This document shows positions 1 to 9,294 of a stretch of DNA of 12,314 nt, one piece after another. The DNA is taken from NCBI GenBank assembly GCA_028701945.1, contig JAQVPT010000013.1, positions 10,945 to 23,258 on the forward strand, given 5' to 3'. Source of the stretch: Bacteroidales bacterium (GTDB lineage: Bacteria > Bacteroidota > Bacteroidia > Bacteroidales > ML635J-15). How positions within the stretch are numbered: the first letter of the stretch is position 1; each line of letters starts with the position of its first letter. The notes beneath the pieces were generated by a model. It was not told the origin of the DNA and did not search any database. It saw nothing but the letters and a program-made list of their open reading frames with translations. The position numbers and the translations under genes were made by a program.

Positions 1-478
1 AATGAATACTAAAAACAGAGTGAGTGTGAGAGTGAGTACAGAGGTTTGGATACGTAAAAAACAATAATCAGGTGCTACAAAATGAATACTGAAAACAGAG
101 TGAGTGTGAGAGTGAGTACAGAGGTTTGGATACGTAATAAACAATAATCAGGTGCTACAAAATGAATACTGAAAACAGTGTGAGTGTGAGAGTGAGTACA
201 GAGGTTTGGATACGTAAAAACAATAATCAGGTGCTACAAAATGAATACTAAAAACAGAGTGAGTGTGAGAGTGAGTACAGAGGTTTAGATACGTAATAAA
301 CAATAATCAGGTGCTACAAAATGAATACTAAAAACAGAGTGAGTGTGCGAGTGAGTACAGAGGTTTGGATACGTAAAAAACAATAATCAGGTGCTACAAA
401 ATGAATACTAAAAACAGAGTGAGTGTGCGAGTGAGTACAGAGGTTTGGATACGTAAAAACAATAATCAGGTGCTACAA
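1..478. repeat. Tandem array of six 79-80-bp units
   Basis: Six near-identical units run head to tail: 1-80, 81-160, 161-239, 240-319, 320-399 and 400-478. A degenerate start of a seventh follows at about 479-493. Units 3 and 6 are 79 bp because an A-run is one base shorter, so two three-unit blocks of 239 bp each can be seen (1-239, 240-478). Differences are mostly single bases: ACTAAAAAC or ACTGAAAAC, GTGAGA or GTGCGA, TACGTAAA or TACGTAAT. Each unit has an ATG that opens a short frame beginning MNTKNRVSVRVSTEV or a variant. It stops after 21 codons in the 80-bp units and runs 29 codons in the 79-bp units; unit 4 has an in-frame TAG. The array may extend left of the window. Conservation of the frame is not compelling, so I treat it as non-coding minisatellite-like DNA. 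Confidence 0.95.
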
Positions 479-561
479 AATGGCTACTGAAACATTATGG
501 TACAAAAATGATACATATAAGTAAGTTGTTTTTAAATTATGAAACAAGTTATAAATCATTT

Positions 562-1542
562 CTACCACTTCCCCCTCACATACCCTTTCCATCCGCTATC
601 CCAATCTTTTCTGCTTATATTGTTTGATGAGCGCAGAGCAGAATTGAGGTTTTGGCTGTATGAGGCTGTGACGAGGTTTGAGACGTTTGATTTTCCTTTA
701 TTTTCCTCTAAGTATAAGAAGGCTGTATATCCAACCCAATATGCATCTGAGTTGAGTAAATCTTTGTCTAAACTATAGTCGTCCAACTTACTTTTCTGTA
801 CCGATTGCTTTCGCACTTCATTACCTGCAAAATATTCTGCCAGTCCTTCGGTAAACCACAATGGAGGAACCGTATTTGTCGCAAAATTAAAGTTCGAATA
901 ATACACATAGTGATTCATTTCGTGCCAAAGAGTCTTTTTGTACGATTCTGTTTTATTAAAATCAAATGCCGTCCAAGCCTCAGGAGAAAGCACTATACCC
1001 AAAGCCATAGCACCCAGCGAGGAATATTCGAATATATAAATACCAACACTACTGCCCCCATCCCCACCATATATCTCTTCAATAATGGATTGGTATGCGT
1101 CATCTGAATTTGCAATATAAATCGGCAGCTTTCTGTTCTTTTGCAAATATGGATAAGGATAACTTTTCATAACATCAAAAGAATGAGGGATTGCATCATG
1201 TGCCAACTCAAGTGTTAAGTCTGCTTTCGGTCGTTCTACAGCCGAATCTTTCGCAACATAATAAACAATAAAGCAAGTATCTTCCACATAAAGCAAATCG
1301 CCATCGTAGTATTTTCCCCAATCCGCTGGATCAGGATTCGGATTAAACCTAAACTTTAACCCTATGTAATCGGGAATCTTTTTGAAAAACTCGATTGTTT
1401 CGGGTGGGATTTTGGCGTCTTTAAGGGGTACAAGATTGGACAAGAACAAATTTATCGAAACAAAAAATATTATAGAAAACACTGAAAGTGAAATAATCCA
1501 GGAGATTATTGATTTTATTGATTTCATAAACTTATTATTCAT
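562..1542 (-). CDS. Membrane-anchored HExxH metallopeptidase, peptidase MA-like
   Basis: Predicted zinc metallopeptidase of 326 residues. Residues about 11-36 form one hydrophobic helix after a Lys-rich start (MNNKFMKSIK), so the protein is probably an N-in signal anchor with the catalytic domain outside the cytoplasmic membrane. The gluzincin signature is complete: H207-E-M-N-H211 supplies two zinc ligands and the general base E208, and WFTEGLAEY places the third ligand at E232, about 20 residues downstream. That spacing is usual for the peptidase MA family (PF13485). The substrate cannot be read from the sequence. This is the last gene of the minus-strand cluster, and its ATG lies inside the 3' end of the preceding gene (8-bp overlap), suggesting translational coupling. 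A second ATG at codon 6 is possible but would shorten the positive N-terminus. No convincing terminator follows before the tandem array. Confidence 0.85.
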   Translation of the reverse strand: MNNKFMKSIKSIISWIISLSVFSIIFFVSINLFLSNLVPLKDAKIPPETIEFFKKIPDYIGLKFRFNPNPDPADWGKYYDGDLLYVEDTCFIVYYVAKDSAVERPKADLTLELAHDAIPHSFDVMKSYPYPYLQKNRKLPIYIANSDDAYQSIIEEIYGGDGGSSVGIYIFEYSSLGAMALGIVLSPEAWTAFDFNKTESYKKTLWHEMNHYVYYSNFNFATNTVPPLWFTEGLAEYFAGNEVRKQSVQKSKLDDYSLDKDLLNSDAYWVGYTAFLYLEENKGKSNVSNLVTASYSQNLNSALRSSNNISRKDWDSGWKGYVRGKW

Positions 1543-3784
1543 TTATTATATAAAAGTCTATAATTTGATCAGATGAGAAGTCTGCAGGTTTTTGACCAAT
1601 TTCCCATCCGGCAGCTGTAGTTTCGCAGTAAAGGAAATCTCTATTCAACCCTTTTTTCGTGAAGAACATATCTTGAAATTGTTCGTTTAAACTATCAAGT
1701 TCCGAAGATGCTATTCCAATAAATGCATGAGTTTCATTTGTAAAGTAGCCAACGGTATAACCAAAACTAGCTAATAGGGTGGCGGTTAGTTGAGATTTAC
1801 AATCACAATCGCCTTCTTTATCGAATAAAGTTTCTCGCGAATACCTGCAATACTCTTTGTTTATTTCGTCATTTTGGAGAGTAGCAGATTCAGTATCTTT
1901 GGCATATTTTATTGTTTGCTGGACGAAACTTAATATCATGCTCATTTTTTCGAATTTCGTTAGTTTGTGTTTTGCAGCAATTCGGTTAAATTTATCCTTA
2001 ATGTTATCTAAATCTGGAACAATTGTTTCACCAAGATCTTCGTCGAGTTTTAAGTTTATTTCAGATTCTGTCATTTTACCAGCAGTTGAAGAATATTCAT
2101 GTACCGATTGGGAATAAAACGGATTTAACTTACGTAGTTTTTTTATTTGAGACTTAAAAAACGGCAATGAGATTTTTGCCGAGAAACTTTTAAAAGAGTT
2201 ATCTACACTCCATTTAAATTCTCTATCAATCAATTCTTCATCACCATTGCTATAATCATCATCATCTTCCTCTGAATAGGAATTTGAGTCATCATCATAA
2301 GGGTTTAGAATATCCCACTTTCTGTGAGGCATTCTCAAAATATTTAAAGATACAGCAATTATAATTGATAGAAAAAATGCAGACAAGATATGTGGTAAAA
2401 TATTAATAGTTAAAATAAAACCTGCTATTGAAATAAGAATAATTGGATATACATAAGCTATAGTTCCCACATTGGCATTGAGCATTTTTAAAAACTGTCT
2501 TAAATAATATGGTCTATCTAGAATATAGTTATATGTTAAATGTATAAACCACCAGACTCCAAAAAATAATAAAACCATAATTAAAACAGTAGAAATCTCT
2601 GGTCCCACAAAAGGAAATACCGTCGAAATAAACCCGATTTGGGTAATAGCTTTATACAATCCAAGATATACTAATAATGAAACAATTGCCGTTTCTACCC
2701 AACCTAATCTTTCATCTTTTTCAATCCCATCTTCATACCTAAGGAATCCATGCTCTTCAAGTAACAATAGTGCTGCACAACCAATATAATTTAGCGATAT
2801 TCCTTTTTGATTATCGTCTGATTTATAGGTGTCGGTTTCCAGATTTGTAGATTTACCATAATTAAGATTTTCTTTGCTGTAGCCGTATCCAAATGCTTTG
2901 GATTTAACATTCCATGATAAAGGAATTACATTTATAAATCGCCAAATCAATAAATATAACCATCTTTTTTTACTATTATTAGAAGTTGAATCAAAAGACA
3001 CAGCAGTTACGATTTTCTTTTTACGTTTATTTAATCGCAACGAAAACCATGAGTCCCTTAGAATATTTGTTGGTTGGTTCTCTTCATTTAGTTGAGCAGC
3101 TAGGCTATAATCTTCAGGTACAATATATTTTAATACATCTGCATCGCCGGGTTCACCATTTGTATCAAAGTTTTCTTTTTCCTTTCGTAGTAAATACGCA
3201 CATGTGCCTAATTTTTGAAATTGTTTCAGCTTCCTTTTTCTCTTATAATCAGAATAATCCTTAAAATATTTGTAGATGTTTCCATTTTCATCAACATAAC
3301 CGACAGGATTATCATTATCTGGGATGCTTGAGCCATCGGCTCTAAATTTTATTAAATGAATATTGGCAATCTTTATATTTAAATTTGGATCATGCTCAAA
3401 TTTTGCAAATGCAACAGGTTCAGAATGACCATGTGCTCTAGCAAAAATATTTAAGTTCTTTGAGTCCTTAGAACTAACCCAAAAAGGTTTTTTCACAAAC
3501 CCTACTAAAGAATTATGTATAGCCCATCTCTTATTCCGTCCCAGCTTTATAAAGAATAGTATTTTTAGAAATCTGTCTGAGTAAAAGGTACCACTACCGG
3601 AATATTTGTAAAAATAAGAACGATGACCATGTAATGGCGCTAAGAAACCCTTGAATAAATTTTCGTATAACCAACCGAATATGTTCCAAAGTATCATCAG
3701 CATCAAAATGCCGGCAACAAGATATCCAATAGCTATAAGGGTTTGGAGAAATTGCGAAAAACTTATAAATAATAACTGTGTCAT
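1535..3784 (-). CDS. Polytopic membrane protein with C-terminal transglutaminase-like domain
   Basis: A protein of 749 residues from the ATG at 3784; a TTG two codons upstream (3790) is an alternative start. A first membrane helix spans about residues 8-40. A basic soluble region follows to about 360, with a KRKRKLK patch near 182. Four hydrophobic helices lie at about 363-390, 395-420, 439-462 and 463-484. An Asp/Glu-rich linker occupies about 497-520. The C-terminal ~150 residues look like a transglutaminase-like cysteine domain (superfamily PF01841): GDCDCKSQL gives the candidate nucleophile C660, THAFIGI gives H686, and YCETTAAGW gives the acid E721. The positive-inside rule (RMPHRKW after the last helix) puts this domain in the cytoplasm. 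The activity could be crosslinking, peptidase or amidase; the motifs do not decide. The start is 11 nt after the preceding stop, and the 3' end overlaps the metallopeptidase gene. Confidence 0.82.
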   Translation of the reverse strand: MTQLLFISFSQFLQTLIAIGYLVAGILMLMILWNIFGWLYENLFKGFLAPLHGHRSYFYKYSGSGTFYSDRFLKILFFIKLGRNKRWAIHNSLVGFVKKPFWVSSKDSKNLNIFARAHGHSEPVAFAKFEHDPNLNIKIANIHLIKFRADGSSIPDNDNPVGYVDENGNIYKYFKDYSDYKRKRKLKQFQKLGTCAYLLRKEKENFDTNGEPGDADVLKYIVPEDYSLAAQLNEENQPTNILRDSWFSLRLNKRKKKIVTAVSFDSTSNNSKKRWLYLLIWRFINVIPLSWNVKSKAFGYGYSKENLNYGKSTNLETDTYKSDDNQKGISLNYIGCAALLLLEEHGFLRYEDGIEKDERLGWVETAIVSLLVYLGLYKAITQIGFISTVFPFVGPEISTVLIMVLLFFGVWWFIHLTYNYILDRPYYLRQFLKMLNANVGTIAYVYPIILISIAGFILTINILPHILSAFFLSIIIAVSLNILRMPHRKWDILNPYDDDSNSYSEEDDDDYSNGDEELIDREFKWSVDNSFKSFSAKISLPFFKSQIKKLRKLNPFYSQSVHEYSSTAGKMTESEINLKLDEDLGETIVPDLDNIKDKFNRIAAKHKLTKFEKMSMILSFVQQTIKYAKDTESATLQNDEINKEYCRYSRETLFDKEGDCDCKSQLTATLLASFGYTVGYFTNETHAFIGIASSELDSLNEQFQDMFFTKKGLNRDFLYCETTAAGWEIGQKPADFSSDQIIDFYIINE

Positions 3785-3795
3785 AATCAAAACTT

Positions 3796-6240
3796 TTAAT
3801 CAGTGATTAAATCTTTTTCTGATGTTAATCTGTAGTACTCACAATATTGTCTGAATCCCTCTATCTTAACAGGATGTAAATCATCTCCTGTAACTATAAT
3901 ATTCGTTACTCTACCATCAGTTGTTGGTTTCATAAAATCAAGTTTTTGCGGAACAGAGTTTTCATCAGAGATTACAGAATAACCAAACTTTGTAATACCT
4001 TGAGATGCATAATCGTAAAATGAAGGATGAGAACGCGTTTTTATTACATCAGCAGCTTTGTCGGTATAATCAAAATCATCAATAGATTCAATATCTGACT
4101 GAACCAGTTTCTCGTTGTTGTCATGAATCAGATATATAAACTCTTTCATGTTTAGTTTTGAACTTAGAATTACATCATTAAAAAATCTTTTGTATAGAGA
4201 CTCATTGATAAAGTTCATGCAAAAAACATTGTATAAGTCATAAGTTGATAAGCCATTTACTGCTAAGCGTGATTTATTAGGAGTTGAAATATAATAAGCA
4301 GACTCATCAAAATTTGTTGTAAAACGCAATTCTGAATCCTGATCAATAGGTTCCAAAACACTTTGTTGAAAAAAGTTTATAGGATACGAATATTCCTTGC
4401 GAGGTATAAGTTCATTTATGTCTTCAGTTCTATACTTATACTCAACAATGTCTGATTTCGGATCTGCTGACAAGAATGTTTTTAAGTTAGTTTCCATTGA
4501 AGTGCATTCTTTCAATAGATCATCAAGCACAGAAGTAATTTTTTCGCGTGTTTCTTTGATAAGTTTCAATTGTACTTTGTAAAATAACCATGCTAATATT
4601 TTCTTTTTCAGTTGTCTAATTTTAAAAATTGTTCCAAAATAATATTGCAAAAAGGCAAGAAATATTGGTAATGCAAAAGAACTAACCAACCAGATGTACA
4701 TACCCGTGCCCTGTTCAAAATATGAAGTGTTGAAAAAGAAGTTTGGGAACAATTTTATTAACGAAAGTGATACAACTGATAATACTAAGCCGAGTAATCC
4801 AGACCTTACAATTAAGGATAAAGGAAGAGGATGAAGCTGCATCGCTTTTACAAGCTTTTTAATTAATCCCCTTTCTTCGCCATCTTTTAACTTTTCGGCA
4901 TCACTTATTTCTTTATCAGATGTACCATACGTGTATTCATCTCTTATTTTTCTATATTCCTTTGAAATAATCTTTGGAATTTTGAGAGGTTCTCGTTCAT
5001 AGCTTATTTTTGCAAATTCAGTTTTGTCAAGAAGTAGTTCTTTTTCAGCAATTATTTTTTCTTTTACTAAAGAGAGATTGTGTATAAATTGCTTTAAACC
5101 GACGGGGGTAGTACCTTCAACATTACAATCGTACCATACACTAAGAGCTAGAGAGTGCAAGGTAACCAAAGAAGAGTTTTTTATGCCTTGTTCTGAATAT
5201 ATTGCTTTTTGCAAATGTGTACGAAACTGTTCTAAAAACCTTAAATCGAGTAAATATGCAGAATTTAAAAGTTTTTGAGGTAAATTGCGTAGTTCATGAA
5301 TAAAATACTTAGGGATTAGCGAAGCTGATAATAAAGCCCATGGCGAAACAGCGTGTTTAAAAAACTTATTTACATCTTTAAATTCATATTCAAATAACAG
5401 TATTGCCTGGTCATAATAATCGGCAGCTTTAATTCTACTTAAATTACCTTCGAAAGATTGCGGTAAAATTTTATCATTCAACCAACAACTATCTTTCTCG
5501 TTATTTAGAAATTCATCTAACATGCGTAAACTGAGATGCTTCTCGGCCATTTTACTTTTGGCAACATCATTTTCGAAAACTAAAGAGAATCCCCCCGAAA
5601 CAAATATGTTTTTATTATTAATAACGTTACCGTATAGCTTATCACCTCCTAGTGCTAAATTAAAAACTGTTTGGCTAGCAAGCGATAATCTTTCGTTCAG
5701 TTCTGTTTTTTCTGATACAGAATCAAGATGTAAGTAACCGTTGCTATTTACAGCATTTTTATTGCAGTGATTCTGAAGGACAATAGCATTAAATAAACTC
5801 TGTGTAAATAATGGCTTGAGGCTTTCAATTGCGCTTTTGCTATCTTTGGTTCTATAGTCATCAATAATTATTGCATAATATAAAATCGTATAACCACGTA
5901 GTCCATTTAACCTTTCCTTAATTTTCGTAATTTTATCATCAAGATTTTTGAAATCAGACAACTTTGCCATCAATATCACAGTCATACGATTTGAAACAAA
6001 TACCTGATTTGCATCATTCGGATAGGCTTGAGACATGGAGATTGGAAGATTGTTCATATAACTAATCTCAGAAATCTTATCCATTCCCCACCACTTGTGA
6101 GCAGGAAAATGGTCAGACACTTCTAAACCTAACTCGTTTTCAGTAAAGGCTTTAAACTGTCGGTTTAGCAAGTCTGAAAAATTCTCATTCTCAATTTCCG
6201 ATAATTCAGAAAGAATCCATACAGGGCTAATATTAATCAT
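3796..6240 (-). CDS. Unrecognised two-helix membrane protein of the tubulin-like operon
   Basis: I do not recognise a family for this 814-residue protein. A large N-terminal part (about 1-470) has no signal peptide and a mixed alpha/beta look. It is followed by two hydrophobic helices at about 477-497 and 513-535 with a short loop between them. Lys-rich segments lie just before the first helix (KKLVKAMQ) and just after the second (KIRQLKKK), so both large parts probably face the cytoplasm and only the hairpin crosses the membrane. Residues about 545-590 are strongly helical with charged heptad-like spacing, a likely coiled coil. A C-terminal domain of about 220 residues follows. The gene sits 10 nt after the tubulin-like gene and 11 nt before the transglutaminase-like gene. 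Its shape would suit a membrane adaptor for a cytoplasmic filament, which is inference from topology and context only. Confidence 0.85.
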   Translation of the reverse strand: MINISPVWILSELSEIENENFSDLLNRQFKAFTENELGLEVSDHFPAHKWWGMDKISEISYMNNLPISMSQAYPNDANQVFVSNRMTVILMAKLSDFKNLDDKITKIKERLNGLRGYTILYYAIIIDDYRTKDSKSAIESLKPLFTQSLFNAIVLQNHCNKNAVNSNGYLHLDSVSEKTELNERLSLASQTVFNLALGGDKLYGNVINNKNIFVSGGFSLVFENDVAKSKMAEKHLSLRMLDEFLNNEKDSCWLNDKILPQSFEGNLSRIKAADYYDQAILLFEYEFKDVNKFFKHAVSPWALLSASLIPKYFIHELRNLPQKLLNSAYLLDLRFLEQFRTHLQKAIYSEQGIKNSSLVTLHSLALSVWYDCNVEGTTPVGLKQFIHNLSLVKEKIIAEKELLLDKTEFAKISYEREPLKIPKIISKEYRKIRDEYTYGTSDKEISDAEKLKDGEERGLIKKLVKAMQLHPLPLSLIVRSGLLGLVLSVVSLSLIKLFPNFFFNTSYFEQGTGMYIWLVSSFALPIFLAFLQYYFGTIFKIRQLKKKILAWLFYKVQLKLIKETREKITSVLDDLLKECTSMETNLKTFLSADPKSDIVEYKYRTEDINELIPRKEYSYPINFFQQSVLEPIDQDSELRFTTNFDESAYYISTPNKSRLAVNGLSTYDLYNVFCMNFINESLYKRFFNDVILSSKLNMKEFIYLIHDNNEKLVQSDIESIDDFDYTDKAADVIKTRSHPSFYDYASQGITKFGYSVISDENSVPQKLDFMKPTTDGRVTNIIVTGDDLHPVKIEGFRQYCEYYRLTSEKDLITD

Positions 6241-6250
6241 AGACTAGTTT

Positions 6251-9184
6251 TTAAGAAAAAATTGCTTCAAAATAATCAGTGAAATTATTATTAACTTTAG
6301 GGTTATCTCCAAATTCAAAGAAGTTAGTCAAAATGTTCTGAAACTCTTCAACATAGCTTTCACTCATAATCTCAGAATGACTTTCTATGTTGAGTTTATC
6401 CCAAGCTAATGTAGCGACTTCTATAGTATTAACATCATCTAAAGAACGAGTTAATTGCGACTTAAAATAGGCTATTGCAGAGGAAATTACTTTTTTATTG
6501 CCTTGATAATTTAATGGATTGCTAACACATTCAACCTCAATTTCTATAGTTTTAGACTTATCAATTGAATATCTTTTTGTAAATGTACTGTAGCTTATAT
6601 TAAACAATGATATTTGTTTGTTTGTTTCATCAAAACGAATAAACTCTTTATCAAAACCTGACGATGTAATACAGGAACTAATAGCTTTTTGCACATAATC
6701 ATAAATAAACAACAAACCAAATTTATAAATAAGCTGCTTGGTATTCTCCGGATTATTTGCAAAATCATTATTAATTAATTTATTGCCTCCTTCGCTTAAT
6801 AATTTAAAAACATTTCCATCAAACTTTTCGCCTCCAAATTCTTTGTGTATAAATGGTGTAGCAACTATTTTATTATCTTTTTTGAGCTTAGTATAATTTT
6901 CGTTAAAGTTTGTTTTTAATTGATTAAACAAGAAGTAATCATCTAATGCTATACTGTTGTGAAATGCAATTTTTATAATTCTGTCCTTAAAGAACAAATC
7001 ATCTATTTTAATATGATTAATGTTAGCTTCATGATAACCAAGATTACTAAGTAAAGTATCCCGATTATTAAATGATCCGGCAAAAACAAAGCGACTAGCA
7101 TTAATGGGTGTATTTAGTCTAATAAAAGGATATTCAAATCTGTCAAAATAATCAATTGAATAACTCCCTTCATCTATCAAGTCGTAAACAGTCTTATTTA
7201 TAATACTTTGATACGATTGACTATCTAAAGCATCAAGAGTCACTCTTTCTAACTCTTCTACGAAATTCCCCCTATATTTCTCATTTTTAAATTTGATATC
7301 AAAATTTATAAACTTCTTATTCGGGTTAGTGTCAGTATAAATCTTAGCATTGATTTTCTGGTGTTGATTTTTAATATCGAATTGTGCTTCCTGATACCAC
7401 TTAACAAATTCGCCATCTTCTTTAAAAACAAGATTTTTACCAACAATACCTATTATATCATCTACACTAGGTACTATAGCCGAGGATTGGTTTTTCTTTC
7501 TTTCCTGTAAATCAGTTATTATTTCTGACTGTTCATCTTTTAGCTTAGTACGAAGTAAAACCAATTCTTTAACTAGCTTCTCCAGATATTCTTTAAACAA
7601 ATCAAGATATCCATTATTATTGTTGTTTTCGCTTCCTTTAGAAAGATGATAACAGAAATACTTCATCATTTTCGACTCAACAGTATTTACAACGTCAAAT
7701 GATTTCTCATCAAAATTAAGTTTATTATTAGTATCCCAAATATTATAGAAATGGTTATCCGCTTTTTTAACTGCATTAATTAGCGAATATAACGAATGTT
7801 CTGATAGCTTTGATTCATGCAATGTGTATAGATATTTCTTTACATCATCGCATAATGCATCTAAAGATTTTTTGTTTTCAGATAACTGTGATAAGAACTC
7901 TTTTATTTTTGGTTCTTTTGCTTCAGGGAATTTTTTATTAAAATCTAAAAGTTTTAAAACATTTGCTAATTCCAATTTTTCTTCTTTTGAAGAACCTTTA
8001 GGAGGAATAATTATTGCTTTTCTTTCAAAATCATTGTATAGTTTTTCTATATAAACTTGAATCTCTTGATATAAGTCTTCTGAGAAATCGTCTAAGGTTC
8101 CTATAACCGAATCAAGTGTATCTTCTTTAAGACGGGCTTTAGTATATCTTGCAAAATATTCGTTAGCACTTTTAATGACCAATATTCCATAAGAACCAAA
8201 ATAATTGATATATTCACGATTCAAATCAGGGGCTGTATTTGTTAAAGCAGAATCTAAAAGCTCTTGGATTTTAGCGTTATTTCCATCAACAATATTATCA
8301 TCGCCATACACATCTCTACCAAGTGTAAATGAAAATAAAAATTCACTGATAGTTTCGTACAAATACCGTTGGGTAAATTGGAAATTAATATTCAAATCAT
8401 CTATGAGTATCGCTTTCTGAAATGGCTGCCATGCGGTAGAAGGGCTTTTACTGCTTACTTCTCCATTAAAATAGTTAAAAAATTGATCCGGCAAATGAGT
8501 TTGCTGACCAATTTTAACTAAAGCATTTGTTTCTTGAATAAAAGCATATCCATTTAGCTTATATTTGTTTACAAGATCCTTATCATTGACTTTTAAAAAT
8601 AAATTAGGCATAAGCAGTACACCGCAGACATCTAAATTGCCATTCATACCTTTATCATCAATATAATAACGCCACATAGTATATAGGAAGTCATATAAAA
8701 TGCCACTACCTGTTCCTCCTGCTGTACCAGACACAACATAGATTTTAAGAGAATTTAGATTATTGTCATTATTTTTTATTGCAAGTTGGTTATCGATTAT
8801 AAAACCATCAAGAAGTCTTGTTATAACATCTTTAGCTCCAGGGTGCAAATAAAAACCCATGCGAGTTAACTGCCTTATTCCTTTTGCTCCTGCTTTTAGG
8901 TCAACTTGTGGAATACTAATATTTTCACCATCGAACCAGATATTAATCTGTTTTTTCTGTTCTACTGTTTTGTAATAATCAACAACTTTAAACTTGCTCA
9001 AATCAATTACAAATGTATTCTGTTTTTTAATTACCGGATTAATCGATGTTTCATCCGTATCCACATACAAATAATAATTACTATCATTTCCTCCTTTAGC
9101 GCTTGCATAATTTTCACAATATTCCTGAAGTTTCGAAACCGATTTGTAACCAGTGCCTCCAAGGGCGATGAATAGATTTGCCAT
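6251..9184 (-). CDS. Tubulin/FtsZ-superfamily GTPase-like protein (Tubulin_2 type)
   Basis: Predicted cytoplasmic nucleotide-binding protein of 977 residues. The N-terminal ~330 residues look like a tubulin-fold GTPase domain. FIALGGTGYKSV (5-16) matches the first glycine-rich loop. YVDTDE (40-45) follows a beta strand. GAKGIRQLTRMGF (99-111) resembles the conserved Gly/Arg segment of these FtsZ-like proteins. SGTAGGTGSG (152-161) is the tubulin signature loop (GGGTGTG/S type) that binds GTP phosphates. I could not place the catalytic T7 loop, so GTPase activity and polymerisation remain unproven. The remaining ~640 residues have no recognised domain; a Lys/Glu-rich helical stretch near 545-585 could be a coiled coil. 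It is far longer than FtsZ (about 350-400 residues). From memory, published FtsZ-like families of this kind were proposed to act in membrane remodelling. The 110-bp gap upstream (9185-9294) is the widest in the cluster and holds only a weak AAATTTTG near-match to the -7 box. Confidence 0.88.
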   Translation of the reverse strand: MANLFIALGGTGYKSVSKLQEYCENYASAKGGNDSNYYLYVDTDETSINPVIKKQNTFVIDLSKFKVVDYYKTVEQKKQINIWFDGENISIPQVDLKAGAKGIRQLTRMGFYLHPGAKDVITRLLDGFIIDNQLAIKNNDNNLNSLKIYVVSGTAGGTGSGILYDFLYTMWRYYIDDKGMNGNLDVCGVLLMPNLFLKVNDKDLVNKYKLNGYAFIQETNALVKIGQQTHLPDQFFNYFNGEVSSKSPSTAWQPFQKAILIDDLNINFQFTQRYLYETISEFLFSFTLGRDVYGDDNIVDGNNAKIQELLDSALTNTAPDLNREYINYFGSYGILVIKSANEYFARYTKARLKEDTLDSVIGTLDDFSEDLYQEIQVYIEKLYNDFERKAIIIPPKGSSKEEKLELANVLKLLDFNKKFPEAKEPKIKEFLSQLSENKKSLDALCDDVKKYLYTLHESKLSEHSLYSLINAVKKADNHFYNIWDTNNKLNFDEKSFDVVNTVESKMMKYFCYHLSKGSENNNNNGYLDLFKEYLEKLVKELVLLRTKLKDEQSEIITDLQERKKNQSSAIVPSVDDIIGIVGKNLVFKEDGEFVKWYQEAQFDIKNQHQKINAKIYTDTNPNKKFINFDIKFKNEKYRGNFVEELERVTLDALDSQSYQSIINKTVYDLIDEGSYSIDYFDRFEYPFIRLNTPINASRFVFAGSFNNRDTLLSNLGYHEANINHIKIDDLFFKDRIIKIAFHNSIALDDYFLFNQLKTNFNENYTKLKKDNKIVATPFIHKEFGGEKFDGNVFKLLSEGGNKLINNDFANNPENTKQLIYKFGLLFIYDYVQKAISSCITSSGFDKEFIRFDETNKQISLFNISYSTFTKRYSIDKSKTIEIEVECVSNPLNYQGNKKVISSAIAYFKSQLTRSLDDVNTIEVATLAWDKLNIESHSEIMSESYVEEFQNILTNFFEFGDNPKVNNNFTDYFEAIFS

Positions 9185-9294
9185 AATTCTAATGTTTTTA
9201 TATTAATTATTTAAGTTATGATTATTCAAAATTTTATAACCGTTGGCTTCGTTGTCTTTTCCTGCAAAATCTTTATTTAAAAAATTTGTTGCAA

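Noticed and set aside
1..478. CRISPR array
   Set aside because: The whole 79-80-bp unit is repeated; there are no unique spacers between shorter repeats and no cas-like gene nearby.
523..546. TTGTTT / AAACAA hairpin as a terminator for the minus-strand cluster
   Set aside because: The stem is only six A/T-rich pairs and no T-run follows it on the minus strand.
539..778. Plus-strand open frame of 79 codons
   Set aside because: It is antisense to the 3' end of the metallopeptidase gene, and its product has no recognisable domain.
6251..9184. Cell-division FtsZ
   Set aside because: The protein is about 2.5 times too long, its glycine loop differs (GTAGGTGSG), and none of the usual division or cell-wall genes surround it.
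9185..9294. A small gene in the gap between the vWA and tubulin-like genes
   Set aside because: No ATG-led frame exists there on the minus strand, and only a weak -7-like match is present.
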